Part shown: positions 16,164 to 24,307 of the stretch, in pieces
Position numbering within the stretch: position 1 is the stretch's first letter
Layout of the letters: every line of letters starts with the position of its first letter
NCBI GenBank assembly: GCA_003539625.1
Contig: DPOU01000009.1
Span: forward strand, 1-64,000
Direction of reading: 5' to 3'
Length of the DNA: 64,000 nt
Source: Acholeplasmatales bacterium
Lineage (GTDB): Bacteria > Bacillota_I > Bacilli_A > ML615J-28 > CAG-313
Notes under the pieces: generated by a model
Databases searched by the model: none
The model's input: only the letters and a program-made list of their open reading frames with translations
Told to the model about the DNA's origin: nothing
Program-made: the position numbers and the translations under genes

Positions 16164-17492
16164 ATGAATGAAATAGAAAATAAGATTTATTTTAGTGATG
16201 TAATTGGTTATGATAAAGAAAAAGAAGAATTGAAAGAAATTCAAAACTTCATAGTAAATTTACAAAGATATGAAGAAATTGGTGCTAGAATTCCTAAAGG
16301 AATCTTATTAATCGGTGAAAGTGGTAATGGTAAAACTTTGATGGCCAAGGCACTATCATCAGAGATAAACATTCCGTTTTATTCTATAGGTGATGAACTT
16401 AACGAAGATACTACCGTAAAATCTATACGAGATGTATTTAGCGAAGCTAGAAAACATTCGCCTTGCGTTGTATTTATAGATGAAATTGATAAGTTAGATA
16501 ATAATGACTCCATAATGGACTCGTTTAAGAAAAAAACATCTTCAGTAATTAGAGAGTTATTAACTCAAATGGATGGATTCAAAACTAATTCTGGAATTAT
16601 TGTTATTGCAACAGCAAATTCAACACTTCATATAAATAACTCTCTCTTTAGATCTGGAAGATTTGATCGCATAATTGAAATTAGAATGCCAAATAGAGAT
16701 GAAAGAAAATTACTATTTGAACATTATTCTAGAAATAAAAATATTGAAAAGGGTATAGATTTTAATAAACTTGCAATTAGAACTTCTGGATTATGTTGCG
16801 CCGATATAGATAATGTATTAAACGATGCAGCATTAATGTCTATAAGAGAAGGTGCTGATGTAATAACTTTAAAGAATATTGAGACAGCAATTGATAGAGT
16901 TATGTTCGGTGCTATCGAACATAAGCTATCTGAAGATACTAAAAAGAAGATTGCAATACATGAAATTGGCCATGCTATAGTTGCCATTGCAACAAATCGA
17001 AAAGATTATTTGAATAAAATATCTATTGTATCTAGAGGTCAAACTTTAGGATTTAATAGATTTAGTAGAGAAGATGAAACTGAAATATTTGGATTCACTA
17101 CTAAAAATAAAATGTTCAATCAAATGATGATTGCATATGGTGGAATAGCTGCAGAAATGGTAATGCTTAATGATATATCTTCTGGTTGTGCTCAAGACAT
17201 TGATGAAGCTAATTATATCGCCAAAACAATGATTAAAAGATTTGGAATGCTAGGTATAACTAATTGTATAGATTCGACTATGTTGAGATACGAAGATGGT
17301 TCATCGCAAAAGAAGAAAAGAAGAATTGAAAAGATTACAGATAGATTACTTGCAAAAGCACTGGCAAAAGCTGTTAAAATAATTAAAGAAAATAAAGAAT
17401 TATTTACAAAACTATATAACAAATTAATAGAATGTAATGTAATTTATAAAGAAGAAATAGAGGAAGTCATAAATGGACTTCCTCAGGTATAG
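16164..17492 (+). CDS. Soluble FtsH-like AAA+ zinc metalloprotease
   Basis: This 442-residue protein matches the AAA+ and peptidase parts of FtsH. Walker A is GESGNGKT (51-58) and Walker B VVFIDE (102-107). The second region of homology is LFRSGRFDRIIEIRMPNRDER. The zinc site is HEIGH (266-270), with a third-ligand aspartate in GCAQD (D345). FtsH is normally over 600 residues with two N-terminal membrane helices; here there are none. The aromatic pore-loop FVG region is replaced by DELNEDTTVKS. Motifs for ATP and zinc are intact, so it should be an active cytosolic ATP-dependent protease with altered substrate threading. It leads an island operon with an elaborate leader. AGA dominates its Arg codons. 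Confidence 0.85.
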   Translation: MNEIENKIYFSDVIGYDKEKEELKEIQNFIVNLQRYEEIGARIPKGILLIGESGNGKTLMAKALSSEINIPFYSIGDELNEDTTVKSIRDVFSEARKHSPCVVFIDEIDKLDNNDSIMDSFKKKTSSVIRELLTQMDGFKTNSGIIVIATANSTLHINNSLFRSGRFDRIIEIRMPNRDERKLLFEHYSRNKNIEKGIDFNKLAIRTSGLCCADIDNVLNDAALMSIREGADVITLKNIETAIDRVMFGAIEHKLSEDTKKKIAIHEIGHAIVAIATNRKDYLNKISIVSRGQTLGFNRFSREDETEIFGFTTKNKMFNQMMIAYGGIAAEMVMLNDISSGCAQDIDEANYIAKTMIKRFGMLGITNCIDSTMLRYEDGSSQKKKRRIEKITDRLLAKALAKAVKIIKENKELFTKLYNKLIECNVIYKEEIEEVINGLPQV

Positions 17493-17551
17493 GTATAATT
17501 TGTTTGTTTAAAACAACATGATATAGTATAATATTATAGAGGTAATAAATA

Positions 17552-18301
17552 ATGCAAAACAATATATATAAAGAATCATGTAAAGAATTACTTAGCTGCA
17601 TAGTAAATATATCTATTGAAATGAATGAAGTTATTTTATTAAAATATTTTGATAAATTAGGTATAAATAATAAATATTTATTAAGCTTGTTTAATGAATC
17701 TTATAAATCAGCATTTATTGTATGCGAAGCAATAAAAAATGGATGTGTTTCGCAAGCTGCTGTTGTTTTAAGATTATTATTGGAAAGTTCATCTATTATT
17801 AGGGTATTAATTGATTATCCAGATTTGCTGGAAAAATACGTCAAGCATTTTAAAATAAGACTTGACATTAGCCATACACCTAATAAGGAAAGATCAGTAT
17901 TAGAAAATTCGTTTCCCAATGTAGAAAGTAATAAAAGATTAAGTTATATGGACTACGGATGGTTTGAATCTAAACTTGAACCAAAAATTAAAAATGGAAA
18001 ACTTGACATACCGAAGCCTTCTGAAACTGAATTGATTAGATTAGCAAAATTTGACGATATCATTGAATGGAAAAAACTATATTTGGATAAAATATCTCAT
18101 CAATCTTTCATGATGGAAAACATGATAAATTCAAATGGTGAAATTCCTATTTTAACTAGTTTTCTTGAAATATTGTGTAAACTATTTGATTGTTTGTGTT
18201 GTGATTTTCATCAATTAACAAACTTTGATTTTGTATTTGATGGTTTAAATGTGTTTCAAGACAAATTTAGAAATTTATATAAAAACGAGGATTTTAAGTA
18301 G
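17552..18301 (+). CDS. DUF5677-like protein of unknown function
   Basis: This 249-residue, helix-rich protein has the block VSQAAVVLRLLLESSSIIRVL followed by YVKHFKIR and, later, KISHQSF. This resembles DUF5677-type proteins, which look like HEPN-related helical bundles; that link is inference from pattern only. It follows the FtsH-like gene by 59 bp and precedes the iron transporter operon by only 14 bp. No signal peptide or membrane segment is visible. It may be a substrate or partner of the FtsH-like protease, or a toxin-like protein; nothing in the sequence decides. Confidence 0.55.
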   Translation: MQNNIYKESCKELLSCIVNISIEMNEVILLKYFDKLGINNKYLLSLFNESYKSAFIVCEAIKNGCVSQAAVVLRLLLESSSIIRVLIDYPDLLEKYVKHFKIRLDISHTPNKERSVLENSFPNVESNKRLSYMDYGWFESKLEPKIKNGKLDIPKPSETELIRLAKFDDIIEWKKLYLDKISHQSFMMENMINSNGEIPILTSFLEILCKLFDCLCCDFHQLTNFDFVFDGLNVFQDKFRNLYKNEDFK

Positions 18302-18315
18302 AAAGGATAAAATAT

Positions 18316-19386
18316 ATGAAAAAAATTTGTAAATTAGTATTACTAGCTTTATGCTTATTCATTACAATTTGTATTGCTGGATGTACTGATAAAAAACAAG
18401 ATGATGAATTTATAAAAGTTATAGATATGGAGGGAACTGAAGTAACAGTTTCTAAAGATGTTAGCCATGTGGCTTGTATTTCTCAATCAGCTACTGATTT
18501 AATGATTGCTTTTGGTTTAGGTGAAAAAATTACAGGTACTTATAGATCATTTTTGTATAATACTTGGGTTACTGAAATTTATCCGTATGCTAAAAACTAT
18601 AAATCTTATGCATATTCAGTATCAGCTGAAGAATTAATAGCTGATGGAATTGATTTAGTAATTATTCAAGACACTGAAAATGCAGAATCATTTAGAAATG
18701 CTGGGATACCAGTTATTGCTGTTCATCAATATTCGCCTACAGGTGCATTTGACGAAGAAGTCTATGATACTGCAAGAATAATTGGTACTATTTTTCCAGA
18801 AGCAAAAGAAAAAGCAGATGCCTGGATAAAAGAAGTACAAGATACAATTAAAGATATTGAATCAAAAGTTCAAAAGACTGAAGAAAAGAAAACTGTATAT
18901 TATGTTAATGGTGAAAAAGCCAAAGGCTTATATTATTCTGATGGTGGTAATTCTATGATATCAAGAATTTATGATGTGTGCAATGTTGCTCTTGCAACAG
19001 AAAAATATGAAGTATTAAATGTTCATAAAGTATCAGATGAAGAAATGATCAATTTAAATCCATATGCTATGATGATTGGCGGAACATATCAAAATAATTT
19101 AGCAGAAAGTCTAAGCAATTCACCAATATGGTCTTCACTTGAATGTAATACACATAATAGAATCTATAGAATCCCTGTATGTATGGTGGGAATTGAAAAT
19201 GTATGTGCAGAAACATCATTGATGTTAAAATATACAGCTAGTTTATTTAGTGATTATGAATTTGATGTTAAAACTGAAATGAGGTCATGTATTAAAAAAT
19301 ACTTTAATTATGATTTAACAGATATTGATGTTGATAATATGCTTAAAGGATTATCTAAAGAAGGGAAGAATATGATCAATGAATGA
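18316..19386 (+). CDS. Iron-complex/siderophore ABC transporter substrate-binding lipoprotein
   Basis: This 356-residue lipoprotein has its lipobox at IAGC (Cys 23). The mature part is a class III (FepB/BtuF-like) binding protein: the start IKVIDMEGTEVTV, VACISQSATDLMIAFGLGEKITG, the LIADGIDLVIIQ hinge and the C-terminal TASLF region. It should deliver a chelated metal such as iron-siderophore, haem or corrinoid to the permease. Its stop region overlaps the permease gene by 8 bp. The gap to the upstream DUF5677-like gene is 14 bp with no promoter visible, so it is probably expressed with the FtsH-like operon. Confidence 0.9.
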   Translation: MKKICKLVLLALCLFITICIAGCTDKKQDDEFIKVIDMEGTEVTVSKDVSHVACISQSATDLMIAFGLGEKITGTYRSFLYNTWVTEIYPYAKNYKSYAYSVSAEELIADGIDLVIIQDTENAESFRNAGIPVIAVHQYSPTGAFDEEVYDTARIIGTIFPEAKEKADAWIKEVQDTIKDIESKVQKTEEKKTVYYVNGEKAKGLYYSDGGNSMISRIYDVCNVALATEKYEVLNVHKVSDEEMINLNPYAMMIGGTYQNNLAESLSNSPIWSSLECNTHNRIYRIPVCMVGIENVCAETSLMLKYTASLFSDYEFDVKTEMRSCIKKYFNYDLTDIDVDNMLKGLSKEGKNMINE

Positions 19387-20389
19387 TGCTATTAATAAAG
19401 AAAAAAGAAAATATTCAATCCTTTTAATATCTTTATCAATAGTATTAGTTATATCAATTTTTATTTCACTTTGTATAGGTAGATATAGCATAAAAATAGG
19501 TGAAGTAATATTTTACTTATTTAATAAATCTATTAATCCAACATCTTATAATGTAATTAAGTATTTGAGGATTCCAAGAATTTTAGTTTCTGTTTGCGTA
19601 GGTTGTGCCCTTTCATTGAGTGGTACAATCTACCAAAGTTTATTTAATAATAAACTAGTTTCTCCAGATTTACTTGGAGTATCACAAGGAGCAAGTGTTG
19701 GTGCTTGCTTTGCAATACTGCTCGGTCTATCAAGTGTAATGATTAGTATTTTTGCATTTTTGATGGGATTTATTGCTGTAATACTTAGTTTATTAATAGC
19801 AAAAATAATCAAAAATAAATCTAATATAGTATTAATCCTATCAGGGCTTGCTGTAGGAGGACTTATGTCTTCATTAGTTGGATTAATGAAATATTTAGCA
19901 GATAACGAAATGAAGTTAGCAGAAATGACATATTGGTTGCTTGGGGATTTGTCTAGTGTCAAAATGACAGATTTTTATATTTTATGTCCAGTATTAATAA
20001 CATTTTCAATAGTAACCATTATTTGGTCACATAAACTAAATATTGTATCATTAGGATATAAAGAAGCAAAGTCACTAGGTGTTAATTATAAACTAACAAT
20101 GATTGTTTTGATAATTATTGCAACTGCGTTAACAGCTGTATCTGTATCAATAAGTGGAACTATTAGTTGGATTGGACTTGTTATACCTAATATTGTAAGA
20201 CTTATTGTTGGAAGTAATAATAAAAAAGTAATTCCTGTTTCAATGTTACTTGGATCAATATTTATGGTTATCGTAGATACCTTTGCAAGAAGTATTTCTC
20301 CAAACGAAATACCACTTAGTATTATTACTGGAATAATTGGAACACCACTTTTTATCTATGCTATTTATCATAGAAGAAAGGAATTATAA
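19379..20389 (+). CDS. FecCD-family ABC transporter permease
   Basis: This 336-residue polytopic membrane protein of the FecCD/BtuC type imports metal chelates. It carries about 9-10 hydrophobic helices. Family motifs include LRIPRILVSVCVGCALSLSGTIYQ near the N-terminus, NKLVSPDLLGVSQGASVGA, and the cytoplasmic SWIGLVIPNIVRLIVG region that contacts the ATPase. It overlaps both neighbours (8 bp and 1 bp), so translation is coupled. A homodimer is expected because only one permease gene is present. Confidence 0.93.
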   Translation: MNDAINKEKRKYSILLISLSIVLVISIFISLCIGRYSIKIGEVIFYLFNKSINPTSYNVIKYLRIPRILVSVCVGCALSLSGTIYQSLFNNKLVSPDLLGVSQGASVGACFAILLGLSSVMISIFAFLMGFIAVILSLLIAKIIKNKSNIVLILSGLAVGGLMSSLVGLMKYLADNEMKLAEMTYWLLGDLSSVKMTDFYILCPVLITFSIVTIIWSHKLNIVSLGYKEAKSLGVNYKLTMIVLIIIATALTAVSVSISGTISWIGLVIPNIVRLIVGSNNKKVIPVSMLLGSIFMVIVDTFARSISPNEIPLSIITGIIGTPLFIYAIYHRRKEL

Positions 20390-21147
20390 TGAGCAAAATT
20401 TTAATCGTTAACAACCTATCTTTTTCATATGATAGTAAAAATAATGTTTTAAACAATTTATCATTTGAAATAGAAAAAGGTAAGATTTGCGCAATTCTTG
20501 GTAAGAATGGATGCGGTAAAAGTACTTTACTTGATTGTATATTGGGAATAAACGAATATAGAGAAGGAATAATTTTAATAGATGATAGAAATTTAAAAGA
20601 TTATTCAAATAAAGAATTAGCAAGAAAAATAGCTTATATTTCTCAAAATACAATAATTAACATAGATTATTCAGTTAGAGACTTTTTATCTTTTGGAAGA
20701 ACTCCATATTTATCCATTGGTGGTAGGTTAAAAGAAGATGACTATAAGAAGATTGAATATTATGCAAATATGTGTGGGATAACTTATTTACTAGATAAAA
20801 ATATTAATAAAATAAGTGGTGGGGAAAGGCAACTTGCCCATATATGTAGAGCATTAATACAAGAAGCAGATTTGTTTATATTTGATGAACCGACTGCATC
20901 ACTTGATTTTGGTAATCAATATAAACTATTTGATATTATGAAAAATATAGTAAAACAAGGTAAAACAGTGATTTTTACAACTCATAATCCTAATCAAGTA
21001 TTAGAATTAGGCACATATTGTATTATAATTGATGAAGGCACTATTAAGGCGTATGGTGATTCAAATACTGTTATTACAGAAGAATTACTAAGTAAAATAT
21101 ATAATTTTAATTTTATAATAAAGGATGGATTTATTTCTACAAAATAA
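20389..21147 (+). CDS. FecE-type ABC transporter ATP-binding protein
   Basis: This 252-residue ATPase for the metal-chelate importer shows Walker A GKNGCGKST, the Q-loop in IAYISQNT, signature ISGGERQ, Walker B LFIFDEPTASLD and the switch His in FTTHNP. It starts in a TAATG overlap with the permease stop and follows AAGGAAT. It completes a full binding protein-permease-ATPase set inside the island. No terminator is obvious directly after it; the ncRNA promoter follows. Confidence 0.95.
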   Translation: MSKILIVNNLSFSYDSKNNVLNNLSFEIEKGKICAILGKNGCGKSTLLDCILGINEYREGIILIDDRNLKDYSNKELARKIAYISQNTIINIDYSVRDFLSFGRTPYLSIGGRLKEDDYKKIEYYANMCGITYLLDKNINKISGGERQLAHICRALIQEADLFIFDEPTASLDFGNQYKLFDIMKNIVKQGKTVIFTTHNPNQVLELGTYCIIIDEGTIKAYGDSNTVITEELLSKIYNFNFIIKDGFISTK

Positions 21148-21197
21148 AGTAATAGTAGATTTAATTTGTTTTTTTAATTAATATATTGTAAAATATA

Positions 21198-21281
21198 AGT
21201 GAAGCAGCCGCAAGACGACAGTAAAGTTCTTGCTGAGCCTATGTTCATCTTGTATGAAGGAGTGGTTCGCTTCGCTTTTTA
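21198..21281 (+). ncRNA. Structured small RNA upstream of two unknown genes
   Basis: A -10-like TAAAAT near 21189 precedes an ~80-nt RNA with a three-way shape. The closing stem is GAAGCAGCC (21201-21209) with GGTT-c-GCTTC (21264-21273). Hairpin GCAAGA/TCTTGC is at 21210-21233. Hairpin TTCAT/ATGAA is at 21244-21258. Five T follow the closing stem almost at once (21276-21280), so the 3' strand also looks like an intrinsic terminator. It is more GC-rich than its surroundings. The layout (ncRNA, then small genes) recalls AbiF-type or other defence-linked RNAs, but I do not recognise the family. Confidence 0.55.
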
Positions 21282-21320
21282 CTTGTAGCTTCTAATCAAG
21301 GAATGATATGGAGGTAAATC

Positions 21321-21692
21321 ATGAAATCAAAAAGAAAAGTAGTTAGGTTCGACTATTCAAAATATGAATCAAAAAAATATAATTGTGATTATGACCAATT
21401 AGAAAATTATGAATTTTGGGGATTTCATCCCAAGCACGGTAGGTTACATATTGATACAAAAAGATATGCAAAGGCATGTAAAATTGTAGGTATCAATGAT
21501 TTTTTACCGGAAGGTTTATTCGAGCAAAGATCCACTGTGTACTATGTACCAATGAAAATTCATAGATATGATTATAAAATTAATATTTTTAGAGACCTAT
21601 TAAATGAATTAAAAGATGATTGGAAATATGAATATAAGCCATTATTAAAAAAGGTCATTACTCCAAAAGAAGTTGAGGAAAAAATAGACTAG
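21321..21692 (+). CDS. Unknown small protein in the ncRNA-linked cassette
   Basis: This is a 123-residue charged, Tyr/Lys-rich soluble protein with no signal peptide or membrane segment. ENYEFWGFHPKHGRLHID and the basic start (MKSKRKVVRFDYSKY) are its most distinctive parts. I recognise no family. It has a good GGAGGT ribosome site and lies 40 bp after the structured RNA, so it could be translated from RNA read-through or from a separate start. It is followed 8 bp later by the next unknown gene. Confidence 0.65.
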   Translation: MKSKRKVVRFDYSKYESKKYNCDYDQLENYEFWGFHPKHGRLHIDTKRYAKACKIVGINDFLPEGLFEQRSTVYYVPMKIHRYDYKINIFRDLLNELKDDWKYEYKPLLKKVITPKEVEEKID

Positions 21693-21700
21693 ATTCTTTA

Positions 21701-22315
21701 ATGTATACTTCATATTCGGATGATTATGATGAAATAGCAATAGAAGCAGCAATGGCTGGAATTCGCAGAACGCCAAAATATACACATGTTATACAATCTC
21801 TATATTGTCAATTTATCCAGAAGATATGTGCTGAAGTTGATAGGTTTACTTTGATATTTATGAAAGAAACTGGTTCAAATGTAAACGATTTTTCTATTGA
21901 TAAGTTTTTTTCATTTTCGGATGGATTACTTGCAACAAAAGAAAAAATAAAAATAGAAAATTTATCAGAATACAATGCCTATAATATGTTACATAAGATA
22001 AATAATTTTTTAAAACATAATTCTATTATGTCTTATAATAAGTTAAAATTTAATTATCCAAAGAATGTGGCATCTGTTGAAAATGGTACTGCTAAAAAAC
22101 CATATGAAAATGGTATGTTTGCAGGTGATTGGATAATTGTGAAAGAAAATTATATAGATGATTTATTAGATAAACTAATTATTTTCTTTGAAGACTATTG
22201 TCGTGTATATTTGAAAGAAGATATTGAAAAATCAAAATGGGATTACGACGACTATTTTTATACAGCATTTAAGCAAATGAAAAGGCCACTAAATTATTTT
22301 GGAATACCATATTAA
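21701..22315 (+). CDS. Unknown protein, possibly HEPN-like, in the ncRNA-linked cassette
   Basis: This 204-residue helix-rich soluble protein includes the segment YNMLHKINNFLKHNS. It resembles the R/K-N-x4-H region of HEPN domains (RNases common in defence and toxin systems) but lacks a clean Arg, so the assignment is weak. The N-terminus is acidic (SYSDDYDEIAIEAAMAG). There is no clear ribosome site before the ATG, suggesting coupling to the upstream gene. A strong terminator follows. Confidence 0.6.
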   Translation: MYTSYSDDYDEIAIEAAMAGIRRTPKYTHVIQSLYCQFIQKICAEVDRFTLIFMKETGSNVNDFSIDKFFSFSDGLLATKEKIKIENLSEYNAYNMLHKINNFLKHNSIMSYNKLKFNYPKNVASVENGTAKKPYENGMFAGDWIIVKENYIDDLLDKLIIFFEDYCRVYLKEDIEKSKWDYDDYFYTAFKQMKRPLNYFGIPY

Positions 22316-22371
22316 TATAAAAACTAACATTGAACTTGAACATGTTCGTTAAAAACGGACAAGTTAAAAAA

Positions 22372-22424
22372 ACACATTAGATATAGTAATCTGATATTGA
22401 TTACTTGAATTCTAATGTTTTTTT
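22372..22424 (+). terminator. Terminator at the right end of the accessory island
   Basis: A nested hairpin has outer arms CATTAG (22375-22380) / CTAATG (22412-22417) and inner arms AGTAATC / GATTACT, followed by seven T. Confidence 0.8.
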
Positions 22425-22523
22425 ATTCAGTCCATTTTAATCAAACTAGTTCCTCACAAATTATGGGTTCTTTTTAATTTTGTTGCATAAATAATCAAAT
22501 TAATTCTAAAAAATCCAATGAAA

Positions 22524-22806
22524 AAGATATCGACAGTGTTGCTTTTTTTAGCATATAAATTTATTTTTTGTTAAAAATATGCTAAAATAATTGACATAAG
22601 TAGTATATTTTGTTGACACCCACCACAATTTATCAATAAATATACTATTTTGAAAGTTTAACAAAACATAAATTAGTTAGGATTTAAGTATGAAAAAATT
22701 AAGTATTTTATTGAAAGGGATTGTAGTAGGTTTTGTAAGTTGTGCTATACCGGGCGTTTCCGCAAGCACATTTGCAATTATTTTAGGTGTATATTACACT
22801 ATGATT
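22524..22806 (+). repeat. Right copy of the divergent direct repeat (intact DUF368 gene start)
   Basis: This is the partner of 15209-15485. It contains the upstream region with two TTGACA-like boxes, the shared TTAGTTAGGATTTAA block and the first codons of the living DUF368 gene. The stretch 22425-22689 contains no other gene. Confidence 0.75.
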
Positions 22807-24306
22807 GAATCAATAAGTATGATACTTAAGAATTTTAAAAAGAGCATGAGCTTTCTAGTTTTTATGCTGCTGGGATATGCAATAGGTGCATTACTTGCCG
22901 CAATCTTAGTCAGTACGATATATGATAAGTATCCACTTGCAATCGTAATTATAATTATTTGTTTTATCGTTGGTAGTTTACCAAATATGATAAAAGATTT
23001 AATTCCCCATATTAAGAAAGTATCGGGATGGATTGTTTTTATTGTTATCGTTGGTTTATTTATTGCTTATAGCGGTTTTGTTGTAAAACATGAAGAGATT
23101 ACCTTTGTTGATATGAATTATGTTGATTATATCAAACTCCTCATTATTGGATTAATAACCTCGATAACTTTAGTAATTCCTGGTATGGATTTTGCGGTAG
23201 TACTGTTATCGCTCGGATATTATTATGCAATTATGGATTTAATGAAGAATCTTTTATTCTTAAATGATGTATTAAATAATCTATTAATACTAGGAACCTA
23301 TTTGGTTGGTTATGGGGTTGGTTGTTTCTTACTATCAAATTTAATAAAGAAATTAGTAAAAAAACACGAAGCTATCATGAAATTTGCTACATTTGCCTTT
23401 GTGGTTGTTAGCCCATATATGATAATAAAGAAATGCATAATTGATAATGACGGCTTTTATTATTCAAATGGTCAATTAATTGTAGGAATAATCATCGCTA
23501 TTATTGCTTTATTAAGTGTGATGTTAATGTATCGCTTAACTAATAAAGATGATAAACGTGTTAATGCGATGAAAAAGCGTAATATGTTAAGATTCTACTT
23601 TACGCTAATAAGAGAACTTCCTGTTACTTTTTATTATCTTATTAAAATGAAGAAGATGACTAAGAAACAAGAATTAACTTTTGAAGAAAAATATGCGTTT
23701 TGTCAGAAAATTCTAGCTAAGGTAAATAAATTAGGCAATGTTTATCCTGTTGTTGTAGGATTAGAAAATGTGGATAAAAATGCAACTCTATATATCGTTA
23801 ACCATCAAGGTCGATATGATGGTATTGGTGCCTTATCAGCCTTAAAAGATTTCCCTTGTTCATTTATTGCGGACAAAAAGAGAATATGTTGGCCATTTTA
23901 CCGTGAACTTAGTACACTACTAGAAGCAATAGAATTAGAACTTGATAATCCGCGTTCAGAAATAAAAGCTCTACAAGAAATGAGCGAAGGCTTGATTAAT
24001 GGTAGAAGTTATTTAGCCTTCATTGAAGGTAAGTATGAAGATAATGGTAATAATTTGCAAGAATTTAAAACAGGTGTATTAAAAACCGCATATCGTGCAA
24101 AGGTAAAAATTACCCCTGTCGTATTATATGATACTTATCTTGTTTATGGTAAATCATCTATTAAAAAAATCAGTCCAGAAATTCACTTTTTAAAACCAAT
24201 TGAATATGAAGAATTTGCGGAAATAAATCGTAAAGAATTAGCAGATATCATTAAAGAAAAGATGCAAAATGAAATAAATATGATTAATACAAGAAAAGGA
24301 GTTTAA
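22690..24306 (+). CDS. DUF368 polyprenyl-phosphate transporter fused to a PlsC-like acyltransferase
   Basis: This is a 538-residue two-domain membrane protein. Residues 1-285 match DUF368: PGVSAST at 21-27, the inverted-repeat partner PGMDF at 164-168, and about eight hydrophobic helices. Proteins of this family return undecaprenyl phosphate across the membrane for reuse. After a basic linker (285-335), residues 340-530 match a lysophospholipid acyltransferase: HX4D in NHQGRYD (H372, D377), and IEGKYEDNG at 445-453 where PEGT is usual. The reading frame is unbroken. It begins an operon with a DAG-kinase-like gene and another PlsC, so it likely works in membrane-lipid or lipid-carrier turnover. 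Confidence 0.82.
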   Translation: MKKLSILLKGIVVGFVSCAIPGVSASTFAIILGVYYTMIESISMILKNFKKSMSFLVFMLLGYAIGALLAAILVSTIYDKYPLAIVIIIICFIVGSLPNMIKDLIPHIKKVSGWIVFIVIVGLFIAYSGFVVKHEEITFVDMNYVDYIKLLIIGLITSITLVIPGMDFAVVLLSLGYYYAIMDLMKNLLFLNDVLNNLLILGTYLVGYGVGCFLLSNLIKKLVKKHEAIMKFATFAFVVVSPYMIIKKCIIDNDGFYYSNGQLIVGIIIAIIALLSVMLMYRLTNKDDKRVNAMKKRNMLRFYFTLIRELPVTFYYLIKMKKMTKKQELTFEEKYAFCQKILAKVNKLGNVYPVVVGLENVDKNATLYIVNHQGRYDGIGALSALKDFPCSFIADKKRICWPFYRELSTLLEAIELELDNPRSEIKALQEMSEGLINGRSYLAFIEGKYEDNGNNLQEFKTGVLKTAYRAKVKITPVVLYDTYLVYGKSSIKKISPEIHFLKPIEYEEFAEINRKELADIIKEKMQNEINMINTRKGV

Positions 24307-24307
24307 T

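Noticed and set aside
21198..21281. Small signal recognition particle RNA, suggested by GAAGCAGCC
   Set aside because: The conserved SRP hairpin with the GGTCAGG...GGAA loop is absent and the pairing is different; only the short string is shared.
21148..21320. Riboswitch controlling the downstream genes
   Set aside because: No match to known ligand cores. The T run right after the closing stem and its own -10 fit a separate small RNA better, though regulation in cis is not excluded.
22320..22371. Hairpin around GTTCGTT/AACGGAC as an additional terminator
   Set aside because: It is followed by A, not T, and the nested hairpin just downstream is a much better terminator.
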